Positions 1-5,313 of a stretch of DNA of 5,313 nt are shown piece after piece. The notes below the pieces were generated by a model that was given only the letters and a program-made list of their open reading frames with translations, was not told the DNA's origin and did not search any database. Positions within the stretch are counted from its first letter, which is position 1. Each line of letters starts with the position of its first letter. Location: the NCBI GenBank assembly GCA_003561835.1, contig PWVN01000147.1, forward strand, positions 1 through 5,313, read 5' to 3'. This DNA comes from Syntrophomonadaceae bacterium (GTDB taxonomy: Bacteria > Bacillota > Dethiobacteria > PWVN01). The position numbers and the translations under genes were made by a program.

Positions 1-1
1 C

Positions 2-742
2 CTGGTAGAGACGGTCGAGCTTCAGGACATTTGCTATTTCCTCATACTCTTTGAAAAGGCCAAAGGGAAGCTGGTGAACCCCGGGGAAGAGAAGGAATGG
101 AACAGAGAATTGTTTTTTGAATGGGGGCGGACCATGGGGCAGATGCACGTCCTGGCAGGGGCCTATCTGCTGGAAAATCCAGTTGTAAGGAGAAACCAAT
201 GGAATGAGGATGTATATTTCACATTGGAATATACCCTTCCCCCTTCCGAGGCTTTAGTCGAAACCAGGTGGAAACAGCTGACCAAAGAGCTGGAGGGGCT
301 GCCTAAAGATGGTAGCTCTTATGGATTGATTCACTATGATTTCCACCACCTGAACTTTTTTGTCCAGAACGGGCGGATAACTGTAATTGATTTTGACGAC
401 TGCATATTTCACTGGTTTGTTTGTGATATTGCGGTAGCCATCTATCACGCGCTTTCCAGTATCTCCCGGGACCAGCGCCGGGAAAGGCAGGACTTTGCCC
501 GGTCTTTTAGCGACCCCTTTTTGGAAGGCTATGGCCGGGAGAAGAAACTGCCTGCGTTCTGGGTTTCCAAACTCCCCATATTTATTGACTATCGCAGAAT
601 CAGTTCATATAAATTCTTTTATAAAATCTGGCCCCTGGAAAGACGAAATCAAAAACAGGAGGAACTGTTGGAGTGGCTGAAATACACAATAGAAAATGAT
701 ATCACACTTATTGAGATGGACTGGTTAGATGTTTTAACATAG
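2..742 (+). CDS. APH/COG2334-family phosphotransferase (kinase-like), 5' end outside window
   Basis: The reading frame is open from the window edge, so about 246 residues of the C-terminal part are visible. The GTG at 74 is an internal codon with no clear ribosome binding site. Numbering from the first visible codon, the Brenner-type catalytic motif HYDFHHLN covers residues 111-118 (catalytic Asp113, Asn118). The metal-binding segment IDFDD follows at 129-133, where Asp130 corresponds to the kinase DFG aspartate. The segment FEKAKGK near the start fits the end of the N-lobe in this fold. Established knowledge: the family includes aminoglycoside and choline kinases, homoserine kinase II and the SrkA/RdoA Ser/Thr kinases, and phosphorylates small molecules or proteins with ATP. 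The layout most resembles COG2334 proteins. The substrate cannot be inferred. The second motif residue is Tyr rather than the more usual Gly. The gene is convergent with the LapA-like gene and AT-richer than the genes to the right. The family call is solid; the function is open. Confidence 0.85.
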   Translation: MVETVELQDICYFLILFEKAKGKLVNPGEEKEWNRELFFEWGRTMGQMHVLAGAYLLENPVVRRNQWNEDVYFTLEYTLPPSEALVETRWKQLTKELEGLPKDGSSYGLIHYDFHHLNFFVQNGRITVIDFDDCIFHWFVCDIAVAIYHALSSISRDQRRERQDFARSFSDPFLEGYGREKKLPAFWVSKLPIFIDYRRISSYKFFYKIWPLERRNQKQEELLEWLKYTIENDITLIEMDWLDVLT

Positions 743-821
743 GATTGCGTATAGGCCCTAAAGGGAGTTCTAACATTAAGGCTGATGGGGCAAGCTTTTT
801 CTTGGTTATATTCTGCCGAAA

Positions 822-860
822 AGCACAATAATACCGAGAGTTCCCCGGCATTATTGTGCT
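822..860 (-). terminator. Hairpin terminator of the LapA-like gene
   Basis: Arms 822-832 (AGCACAATAAT) and 850-860 (ATTATTGTGCT) are perfectly complementary. After one A/C mismatch, CCG 834-836 pairs with CGG 846-848, leaving a 9-nt loop. Read on the - strand, the stem ends in a short run of four T (822-819), 29 nt past the stop codon of the small membrane-protein gene. This fits a rho-independent terminator. On the + strand no T run follows, so it is a weaker candidate for ending the kinase-like gene, although the hairpin lies in the convergent gap and could act on both. Confidence 0.7.
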
Positions 861-888
861 GCCTCCAAAAGGGAGACCGTAATTGTTT

Positions 889-1098
889 TCATGGCCGATA
901 ACTCCGGCGAACCTTGATAACTTCAGATGTGATATAACCTAAAGCAAAACCGATGAGAAGGGCAAATAGGATGAGGATAATCTGGGAAACGCTGATGCTC
1001 CAGAACAAGAGGTTGAGGGTCACCACATGAGCGTTTTGCCCCAGGACAATCAGGAAGAGAAGGGTAATCACCAGTATCGCGATGAGTTTAGGCTTCAC
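889..1098 (-). CDS. Small LapA-domain (DUF1049) two-helix membrane protein
   Basis: This encodes a 69-residue inner-membrane protein. Two hydrophobic helices are visible, at about residues 5-20 and 37-57. They are joined by a short segment with the family-typical pattern QNAHVVTLNLLFW (21-33). A basic tail (KVRRSYRP, 62-69) is probably cytoplasmic. Length and layout match LapA-domain proteins. In E. coli, LapA (YciS) works with LapB in regulating LPS synthesis; in Gram-positive relatives the role is unknown, so an LPS function should not be transferred. I chose the GTG at 1098 because AGGGG (1109-1113 on the + strand) lies 10 nt upstream and the product then begins MKPKLIAILV, typical of the family. 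A GTG at 1107 would give 72 residues but would leave only 1 nt to that ribosome binding site. The gene is a single transcription unit, divergent from hcp, ending at the hairpin at 822-860. Confidence 0.8.
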   Translation of the reverse strand: MKPKLIAILVITLLFLIVLGQNAHVVTLNLLFWSISVSQIILILFALLIGFALGYITSEVIKVRRSYRP

Positions 1099-1141
1099 AG
1101 CTTCCACGCCCCTATCGTAAATTATTATTTAAAAGCATCTT

Positions 1142-1171
1142 AAAACCCCGCAGGGGCCTCAGACGAGGCCC
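1142..1171 (-). promoter_or_regulatory. Overlapping hairpins upstream of the LapA-like gene (attenuator-like or stray terminator)
   Basis: Two GC-rich hairpins share bases. One is GGGCCTC 1154-1160 with GAGGCCC 1165-1171 and a 4-nt loop. The other is CCCC 1146-1149 with GGGG 1153-1156 and a 3-nt loop. They overlap at 1154-1156 and cannot form fully together. Read on the - strand, the second is followed by TTTT (1145-1142), about 45 nt before the LapA-like start. Read on the + strand, the first is followed by TTTATAT (1172-1178). Either a transcription attenuator in the membrane-protein leader or a terminator for + strand read-through is possible. The 4-bp stem is weak for a true terminator. 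Confidence 0.35.
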
Positions 1172-1332
1172 TTTATATAATAACTTCTATAAAAGCAGTA
1201 TAATTACCTGCTGTTTCCAACCGTAAATTGTAACCCTTCTGCTAAAAACCCCATAATGCCTATTTCATCCAAACAGCACAGGGGCGGGTGGTTTTAACGG
1301 ATTCTAATTTATATCATAGTTCTGCTGTAGCC

Positions 1333-1356
1333 AAAGTGTGACATACGTCACTTTTT
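1333..1356 (+). promoter_or_regulatory. CRP/FNR-family (HcpR-like) operator of hcp
   Basis: GTGAC (1338-1342) and GTCAC (1347-1351) form a perfect inverted repeat around ATAC. Outer AAA (1333-1335) and TTT (1354-1356) extend the symmetry. As a CRP-type site it reads TGTGA-N6-TCACT, one base off TGTGA-N6-TCACA. The centre, 1344.5, lies 41.5 bp upstream of the start point predicted from the -10 box. This is the class II activator position used by FNR and CRP. HcpR, a CRP/FNR-family regulator of anaerobes, is known to control hcp genes through sites of the TTGAC-N4-GTCAA type, so HcpR is the likeliest binder. The regulator gene is not in the window. Confidence 0.65.
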
Positions 1357-1370
1357 CCCCCTCCCGGGTA

Positions 1371-1379
1371 TGCTATAAT
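1371..1379 (+). promoter_or_regulatory. Extended -10 promoter of hcp
   Basis: TGCTATAAT is an extended -10 element (TG at 1371-1372, consensus TATAAT at 1374-1379). The predicted start is the A at about 1386. The -35 window (about 1351-1356) reads CTTTTT, a poor match to TTGACA, and is largely occupied by the right half of the CRP/FNR-type palindrome. This suggests that transcription depends on the activator. Start point and activator dependence are inferred. Confidence 0.7.
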
Positions 1380-1393
1380 GTACTCAAGTCTGA

Positions 1394-1518
1394 GGGAAGG
1401 TCCCGAGGATGCCCACCGATCCCGCCGGTACCCCTTTGCAAATCATTTCTGAAGAGAACAGGGTTAACCGGATAATGGTCCAGGAACGAGAAACGTCCGG
1501 GTACCGGCGAAGGGTGGG
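1394..1518 (+). promoter_or_regulatory. Structured 5' leader of hcp (class unknown)
   Basis: The predicted leader runs from about 1386 to 1550. CGCCGGTACCC (1423-1433) pairs perfectly with GGGTACCGGCG (1499-1509). Outside this, CCCACC (1412-1417) pairs with GGTGGG (1513-1518) across a small internal loop. Small hairpins can form inside: TTCT-GAAG-AGAA (1447-1458), and GGA(A)CG with CGTCC (1483-1488/1494-1498), which would stack directly on the long stem. A small GGGA-AGG-TCCC hairpin lies at 1394-1404. The ribosome binding site at 1535-1541 is outside all of these. I recognise no known riboswitch core. It could be a regulatory RNA, a stabilising 5' structure or chance. Confidence 0.4.
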
Positions 1519-1534
1519 TCAGGAAAACTATTTT

Positions 1535-1541
1535 AGGGAGG
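1535..1541 (+). promoter_or_regulatory. Ribosome binding site of hcp
   Basis: AGGGAGG lies 9 nt before the ATG at 1551. A second in-frame ATG at 1557, where many Hcp proteins begin (MFCFQC), would be 15 nt away, so the spacing favours 1551. Confidence 0.75.
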
Positions 1542-1550
1542 TTGTAGTTT

Positions 1551-3182
1551 ATGGGAATGTTTTGTTTTCAGTGTCAGGAGACAGCCAAAGGTTCCGGTTG
1601 TGAGGTTAGAGGTGTGTGCGGGAAAACCCCGGAGGTGGCCAAACTGCAGGACCTGTTGGTCCATACCCTGAAGGGGGTGGCCCAGGTGGTGGTCAGGGGC
1701 CAAATCCCCGTGAAGGATTTGGGTGCCGTAAACCATGAACTTCTGCGGAGTTTCTTCATGACCATCACCAATGCCAACTTTGACGACGGCGCCATTGAGA
1801 AGCAGATCAACAAGATGCTGGCCCTGAGGGAGGAGCTCAAGGAAAAAGCACCGGCTATGGACTGGAACGATGCCGCTTCCTTCCAGGTGGATTCCCGGGA
1901 GGCCATGCTGGAAAAAACCGAATCGGTGGGGGTCCTGGCCACGGAAAACGAGGATGTCCGCTCTCTCCGGGAGATGATTACCTACGGGCTCAAAGGCATG
2001 GCAGCCTATACGGAGCACGCCTTGAACCTGGGCAAGGAAAACCCCGAGATTTATGGCTTCATGTATGAGGCCCTGGCAGCTGTCCAGGATGACAGCCTCT
2101 CCGCCGACGACCTGGTGGCTTTAACCTTGAAGACGGGGAAGATGGGGGTGGCCGCCATGGCGCTGTTGGACGAGGCCAACACCTCCAGGTACGGGCATCC
2201 TGAAATTTCTCACGTAAATATCGGTGTCCGGGGCAACCCTGCCATCCTGATCTCGGGCCATGATTTGACGGACCTGGAGCAGCTGTTGGAGCAGACCCGG
2301 GGAACGGGCGTGGATGTCTATACCCACAGCGAGATGCTGCCGGCCCACTACTACCCGGCTTTTAAAAAGTATGAGCACTTCGCCGGCAACTACGGCAATG
2401 CCTGGCACAGGCAGCTGAAGGAGTTTGAGACCTTCAACGGCCCCGTTCTCTTTACCACCAACTGCATTGTGCCTCCCCGGAAGGAAGAGGTGCAGAAGCG
2501 CATCTTTACCACAGGTTCCGCCGGGTTCCCCGGATGCCCCCATATCACCGCTGATGAAACGGGGAAAAAGGATTTCTCCGGGATCATCGCCCTGGCCAGG
2601 ACCCTGAAGCCACCCACGGAGATTGAAACCGGTTCCATCGTGGGAGGATTCGCCCACCAGCAGGTTCTGGCCCTGGCCGACAAGGTGGTGGAGGCGGTGA
2701 AGTCCGGGGCCATCAAGAAATTCTTCGTGATGGCCGGCTGCGACGGGCGCATGAAATCCAGGGAATACTACACGGAATTTGCCAAGAACCTGCCGGAGGA
2801 CACGGTAATCCTGACGGCAGGCTGCGCCAAGTACCGCTACAACAAGCTGGATCTGGGGGATATCGGCGGCATACCCCGGGTGCTGGATGCGGGTCAGTGC
2901 AACGACTGCTACTCCCTGGCCGTCATCGCCATGAAGCTGAAAGAGGTCTTTGGGCTGGACGACATCAACAAACTGCCCATCGCCTTCAACGTGTCCTGGT
3001 ACGAGCAGAAAGCCGTCATTGTCCTTCTGGCCCTGCTGCACTTGGGGATCAAGAACCTTCACCTGGGGCCCACCCTGCCCGGGTTCTTATCGCCCAACGT
3101 GGCCAAGGTCCTGGTGGACACCTTCGGGATCGCGGGCATTGGCACCGTAGAAGAGGATATCGAACTCTTCCTGGGGCAGTAA
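1551..3182 (+). CDS. hcp: Hybrid-cluster protein Hcp (prismane; hydroxylamine/NO reductase), class I
   Basis: This is a cytoplasmic Fe-S enzyme of 543 residues, full length for class I. The N-terminal cubane motif is C5-X2-C8-X8-C17-X5-C23, the spacing of class I proteins from strict anaerobes rather than the E. coli type. The ligands expected for the hybrid Fe-S-O cluster are all present: His237 (SGHDL), Glu261 (HSEMLP), Cys305 (TTNCIVPP), Cys397 (AGCDGR, the likely persulfide cysteine), Cys425 (TAGCAKYRYN), Cys450 (GQCNDCYS) and Glu485 (SWYEQKAV). Their spacing follows the Desulfovibrio protein almost exactly, with a 2-residue shortening between Cys305 and Cys397. The family reduces hydroxylamine to ammonia in vitro. 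In E. coli it acts as a high-affinity NO reductase and in protein S-nitrosylation; nitrosative-stress defence is therefore the likely role. The gene stands alone, with no reductase partner in the window. An activator-type promoter and a structured leader precede it; a shared terminator follows. Confidence 0.97.
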   Translation: MGMFCFQCQETAKGSGCEVRGVCGKTPEVAKLQDLLVHTLKGVAQVVVRGQIPVKDLGAVNHELLRSFFMTITNANFDDGAIEKQINKMLALREELKEKAPAMDWNDAASFQVDSREAMLEKTESVGVLATENEDVRSLREMITYGLKGMAAYTEHALNLGKENPEIYGFMYEALAAVQDDSLSADDLVALTLKTGKMGVAAMALLDEANTSRYGHPEISHVNIGVRGNPAILISGHDLTDLEQLLEQTRGTGVDVYTHSEMLPAHYYPAFKKYEHFAGNYGNAWHRQLKEFETFNGPVLFTTNCIVPPRKEEVQKRIFTTGSAGFPGCPHITADETGKKDFSGIIALARTLKPPTEIETGSIVGGFAHQQVLALADKVVEAVKSGAIKKFFVMAGCDGRMKSREYYTEFAKNLPEDTVILTAGCAKYRYNKLDLGDIGGIPRVLDAGQCNDCYSLAVIAMKLKEVFGLDDINKLPIAFNVSWYEQKAVIVLLALLHLGIKNLHLGPTLPGFLSPNVAKVLVDTFGIAGIGTVEEDIELFLGQ

Positions 3183-3337
3183 GGGAACGAAGCAGAGGCA
3201 GGATCGCCTGGTGGAGGGAGAAAATCCTTCAAGAAAGGAGCATCCAGTTATCCCTGATGTGCTGGCCAGCTGCGGTAGCGTAGGGTGTAGGTTTGTAGGT
3301 TGGCCCAAACAGGAGATTAATTCAGCACTCAACCAAA

Positions 3338-3371
3338 AAAGGCTGCCGGTTGAAATGGGCCGGCAGCCTTT
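3338..3371. terminator. Bidirectional terminator between hcp and the acyl-CoA dehydrogenase gene
   Basis: GGCTGCCGG (3341-3349) and CCGGCAGCC (3360-3368) pair perfectly. AAA (3338-3340) with TTT (3369-3371) extends the stem to 12 bp around a 10-nt loop. On the - strand the GC-rich stem is followed by six T (3340-3335), a strong intrinsic terminator for the acyl-CoA dehydrogenase operon, whose stop is at 3428. On the + strand TTTAT follows, so it can also end hcp. Between the hcp stop and this hairpin (3183-3337) I see no gene. Confidence 0.88.
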
Positions 3372-3427
3372 ATCGTGCTCCGCTTCGAAACAATGATTCA
3401 TGTGATACCCGGGCAGGGGTTGGTTGA

Positions 3428-4567
3428 TCAGCAGCCCAGGAGGCGGGCGATGACCAGGCGCTGGATTTCCGAGGTGCCCTCCCCGATCTCCATGAGCTTG
3501 GCGTCCCGCAGGTACCGCTCCACCGGGTACTCCCGCATGTACCCGTACCCCCCGTGGATCTGTACCGCCTCGCTGGCGGCCCAGAAGCAGGTTTCCGAGG
3601 CGTAGAGTTTGGCCATGGCCGCTTCCTTTGCAAAGGGCAGCCCCTTGTCCTTGAGCCAGGCCGCCTTCCAGACCATGAGGCGGGAGAGCTCCGTGCGGGT
3701 GGCCATGTCGGCCAACTTGAACTGGATGGCCTGGAACCTGGAGAGGGGCTGGCCGAACTGGATGCGTTCTTTGGCATATTTGAGGGATTCCTCCAGGCAC
3801 CCCTGGGCGATCCCCACCGACAGGGCGCCGATGCTGATGCGGCCGCCGTCCAGGGCGATGAGGAACTGTTTAAACCCTTCCCCGGGTTTCCCCAGGATAT
3901 TCTCCCTGGGGATGCGGACATTGTCCAGGATGATCTCCGCCGTATCCGAGGCCTTCAGCCCCATCTTCTCGTACTGCTGCCCCACCCTGTAGCCGGGGGT
4001 GTCGGTGGGGACGATGAAGGAGCTGATGCCGCGGCTGCCCTTCCCCTTCTCCGTCCGGGCGGTGATGACGGCCACACTGCCATGGGTGGAATTGGTGATG
4101 AAGCACTTGGATCCGTTTAAGACCCACTCCTCCCCTTCCAGGAGCGCCGTCGTCTGGGTGCCGCCGGCATCGGAACCGGCGTTGGGCTCCGTGAGGCCGA
4201 AGGCGCAGAAGATTTTTCCCTGGGCTGCGGGAACCAGCCATTTTTTCTTCTGCTCTTCCGTGCCGAAGAGGTAGACGGGCCCCGCCCCGATGGAGCAGTG
4301 GGCTGCATAGGTTATGCCGGTGGAGGCACAGGCCCGGGAGACCTCCTCCACGGCGATGGCGTAGGCCAGGTAGCCGGCGCCGCTGCCCCCGTATTCCTCG
4401 GGAAAGGGGAGGCCGAAGAGGCCCATGTCCCCCATCTGCTTAAGGATTTCCCGGGGGAATTCCCCCTTATGGTCCAGGTCGCCGGCCACGGGTCTGATCT
4501 GCTTTTCGGCAAAGTCCCGGACCACCTTTTGAATCATCTGCTGCTCTTCGCTCAATTCGAAATCCAC
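3428..4567 (-). CDS. Acyl-CoA dehydrogenase (short-chain/butyryl-CoA dehydrogenase-like)
   Basis: This FAD enzyme of 379 residues oxidises an acyl-CoA to the trans-2-enoyl-CoA and passes electrons to electron-transfer flavoprotein. Domain order is the N-terminal helical domain (about 1-115), the middle beta domain (about 120-220) and the C-terminal helical domain (about 230-379). Family signature 1 is GLTEPNAGSDAGG (124-136). Signature 2 runs from Gln336 through HGGYGYMREYPVERYLRD to Asp355. The catalytic base is Glu363 in GEGTSEIQR, the position used by butyryl-, short- and medium-chain enzymes rather than the isovaleryl/long-chain position. Length and overall sequence resemble clostridial butyryl-CoA dehydrogenase, but branched or aromatic acyl-CoA substrates cannot be excluded. 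The GTG start at 4567 is supported by GGGGGGAG (4574-4581 on the + strand), 6 nt upstream. It lies 28 bp downstream of the enoyl-CoA hydratase gene, so the two are probably co-transcribed; no etfAB is visible. Confidence 0.93.
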   Translation of the reverse strand: MDFELSEEQQMIQKVVRDFAEKQIRPVAGDLDHKGEFPREILKQMGDMGLFGLPFPEEYGGSGAGYLAYAIAVEEVSRACASTGITYAAHCSIGAGPVYLFGTEEQKKKWLVPAAQGKIFCAFGLTEPNAGSDAGGTQTTALLEGEEWVLNGSKCFITNSTHGSVAVITARTEKGKGSRGISSFIVPTDTPGYRVGQQYEKMGLKASDTAEIILDNVRIPRENILGKPGEGFKQFLIALDGGRISIGALSVGIAQGCLEESLKYAKERIQFGQPLSRFQAIQFKLADMATRTELSRLMVWKAAWLKDKGLPFAKEAAMAKLYASETCFWAASEAVQIHGGYGYMREYPVERYLRDAKLMEIGEGTSEIQRLVIARLLGC

Positions 4568-4573
4568 CGTATA

Positions 4574-4581
4574 CTCCCCCC
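4574..4581 (-). promoter_or_regulatory. Ribosome binding site of the acyl-CoA dehydrogenase gene
   Basis: On the - strand this reads GGGGGGAG, 6 nt before the GTG at 4567-4565. It fixes the GTG start within the 28-bp gap after the hydratase stop codon. Confidence 0.7.
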
Positions 4582-4595
4582 TTCGCGTTTTCCCC

Positions 4596-5312
4596 TTACA
4601 GGCCGGTGAACACGGGCTTTCGCTTTTCGTTGAAGGCCCGAAGGCCCTCTTCCCGGTCCGCCGAGTTCAGGCAGACGTTGTAGCATTCGGCTTCCAGGGC
4701 AAAGCCCGTGGACAGGTCCACATCCAGGCCCAGGTCGATGGCCTTCTTGGCCTGCCGGACCGCCGTGGGGGCGTTTTTCAGGATCTCCGCCGCCAGGGCC
4801 CCGGTCTCCTTTAGCAGGTCACCGGGTGCCGTCACCTTCCGGACGATCCCCAGCTCACGGGCCTGCTGGGCCGTCAGGCGCCGCCCGGTAAAGATCAGTT
4901 CCTTGGCCAGGGCGGGGCCCACCAGGCGGGGCAGGTTCTGGGTCCCACCGCCCCCGGGGATGATCCCCAGGCCCACCTCGGGTAGGGAGAAGAGGGCCTT
5001 TTCGGAGGCGTAGATGATGTCGCAGCCCAGGGCAAATTCGAACCCGCCGCCGAAGGCGTAGCCGTTTACCGCCGCCAGCAAAGGTTTGGGGAAGGTGGAG
5101 ACGGCCTTAAAGGCCTGGACGAAGAGCTCCCGCTGCCGGCGCATGTCATCCCTGCCCATATCCTTTCGTTCCTTCAAGTCGGCCCCGGCGCAGAAGGCCC
5201 GGTCCCCCCGGCCCGTCAGGATGGCTGCCCACACCCCGGCATCGTTGGCCAGGGCTTTAAGGGCTTTTAGGAGTTCAGCCGCCATCCGGGTGCTGAGGGC
5301 GTTCAGGCTCTC
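4596..5312 (-). CDS. Enoyl-CoA hydratase (crotonase family), N-terminus outside window
   Basis: The frame stays open to the right edge, with 238 residues visible. The ATG at 5285 is an internal methionine, because the codons before it encode ESLNALSTR, the usual crotonase NALS/NALN strand. About 20 N-terminal residues are missing. Numbering from the first visible codon, CAGADLKE (about 41-48) provides one oxyanion-hole NH and GYAFGGGFEF (about 84-93) the other. Both catalytic glutamates of true hydratases are present: Glu92 in FEFALGCD and Glu112 in LPEVGLGIIPGGGGTQ, matching rat Glu144 and Glu164. The C-terminal REEGLRAFNEKRKPVF is typical. The enzyme adds water to trans-2-enoyl-CoA to give (S)-3-hydroxyacyl-CoA, the step after acyl-CoA dehydrogenase in beta-oxidation or before it in the reductive direction. 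It is the upstream gene of the pair. Chain-length preference cannot be read from the sequence. Confidence 0.93.
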   Translation of the reverse strand, partial: ESLNALSTRMAAELLKALKALANDAGVWAAILTGRGDRAFCAGADLKERKDMGRDDMRRQRELFVQAFKAVSTFPKPLLAAVNGYAFGGGFEFALGCDIIYASEKALFSLPEVGLGIIPGGGGTQNLPRLVGPALAKELIFTGRRLTAQQARELGIVRKVTAPGDLLKETGALAAEILKNAPTAVRQAKKAIDLGLDVDLSTGFALEAECYNVCLNSADREEGLRAFNEKRKPVFTGL

Positions 5313-5313
5313 C

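Noticed and set aside
1199..1204. TATAAT on the + strand as a second promoter
   Set aside because: The region 17 bp upstream has no -35 or extended -10 element, and the hcp promoter at 1371-1379 is much better placed.
1197..1226. TATACT with TTACGG 18 bp upstream on the - strand as the LapA-like promoter
   Set aside because: The -35 hexamer matches consensus at only two positions; position is plausible but the support is too weak to list as a feature.
2121..3062. 313-codon open frame on the - strand inside hcp
   Set aside because: It is antisense to a fully conserved hcp frame, has no recognisable domain or ribosome binding site, and is explained by GC-biased third positions.
3275..3298. 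Four imperfect GTAG repeats, beside the self-complementary GCTGGCCAGC at 3261-3270
   Set aside because: Spacing is irregular and the units are only 4 bases; there is no matching array, so chance is the simplest explanation.
3211..3396. Short + strand open frame after hcp
   Set aside because: It reads straight through the bidirectional terminator and has no recognisable domain.
3087..3800. 237-codon open frame on the - strand across the hcp end and the dehydrogenase end
   Set aside because: It runs through the strong terminator at 3338-3371 and overlaps the real dehydrogenase frame; its Pro/Gly/His-rich product looks like out-of-frame translation.
3554..4120. 188-codon open frame on the + strand
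   Set aside because: It is antisense to the acyl-CoA dehydrogenase gene, whose motifs are intact, and shows no family features.

Overview
The window reads as ordinary chromosomal DNA of an anaerobic bacterium, most likely a clostridial-type Firmicute (Desulfotomaculum/Moorella-like). That guess rests on a class I hybrid-cluster protein, a crotonase/acyl-CoA dehydrogenase pair of the butyryl-CoA type, AGGGAGG-type ribosome binding sites, frequent GTG starts and a very small two-helix LapA-domain protein. No mobile element, CRISPR array, rRNA or tRNA is visible. The left third (about 1-1380) is noticeably more AT-rich than the right part.

Layout from left to right: (1) the 3' part of an APH/COG2334-family kinase-like gene on the + strand, whose start lies left of the window; (2) a hairpin terminator between this gene and a convergent small membrane-protein gene (LapA/DUF1049 family) on the - strand; (3) a 443-bp divergent intergenic region; (4) hcp, encoding the hybrid-cluster (prismane) protein, on the + strand; (5) a strong two-way terminator; (6) a - strand operon of enoyl-CoA hydratase (5' end cut by the window edge) followed 28 bp later by an acyl-CoA dehydrogenase.

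The intergenic region upstream of hcp is the most informative part. It holds a 14-bp CRP/FNR-family palindrome (GTGAC-N4-GTCAC) centred 41.5 bp upstream of the start point predicted by a near-perfect extended -10 box (TGCTATAAT) that has no good -35. This is the geometry of an activator-dependent class II promoter. The half-site and spacing resemble HcpR, the CRP/FNR-family regulator of hcp genes in anaerobes. The predicted transcript then carries a leader of about 165 nt containing an 11-bp perfect plus 6-bp inverted repeat that encloses several small hairpins. This is a candidate structured RNA that I cannot assign to a known class.

Functionally, hcp is probably a stand-alone nitrosative-stress unit (NO/hydroxylamine reduction). 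The crotonase/dehydrogenase pair would catalyse two successive steps of acyl-CoA beta-oxidation or its reversal. The two units are convergent and insulated by the terminator, so nothing suggests they share a pathway. I see no clearly new multi-gene system here; the novelty, if any, lies in the hcp control region.
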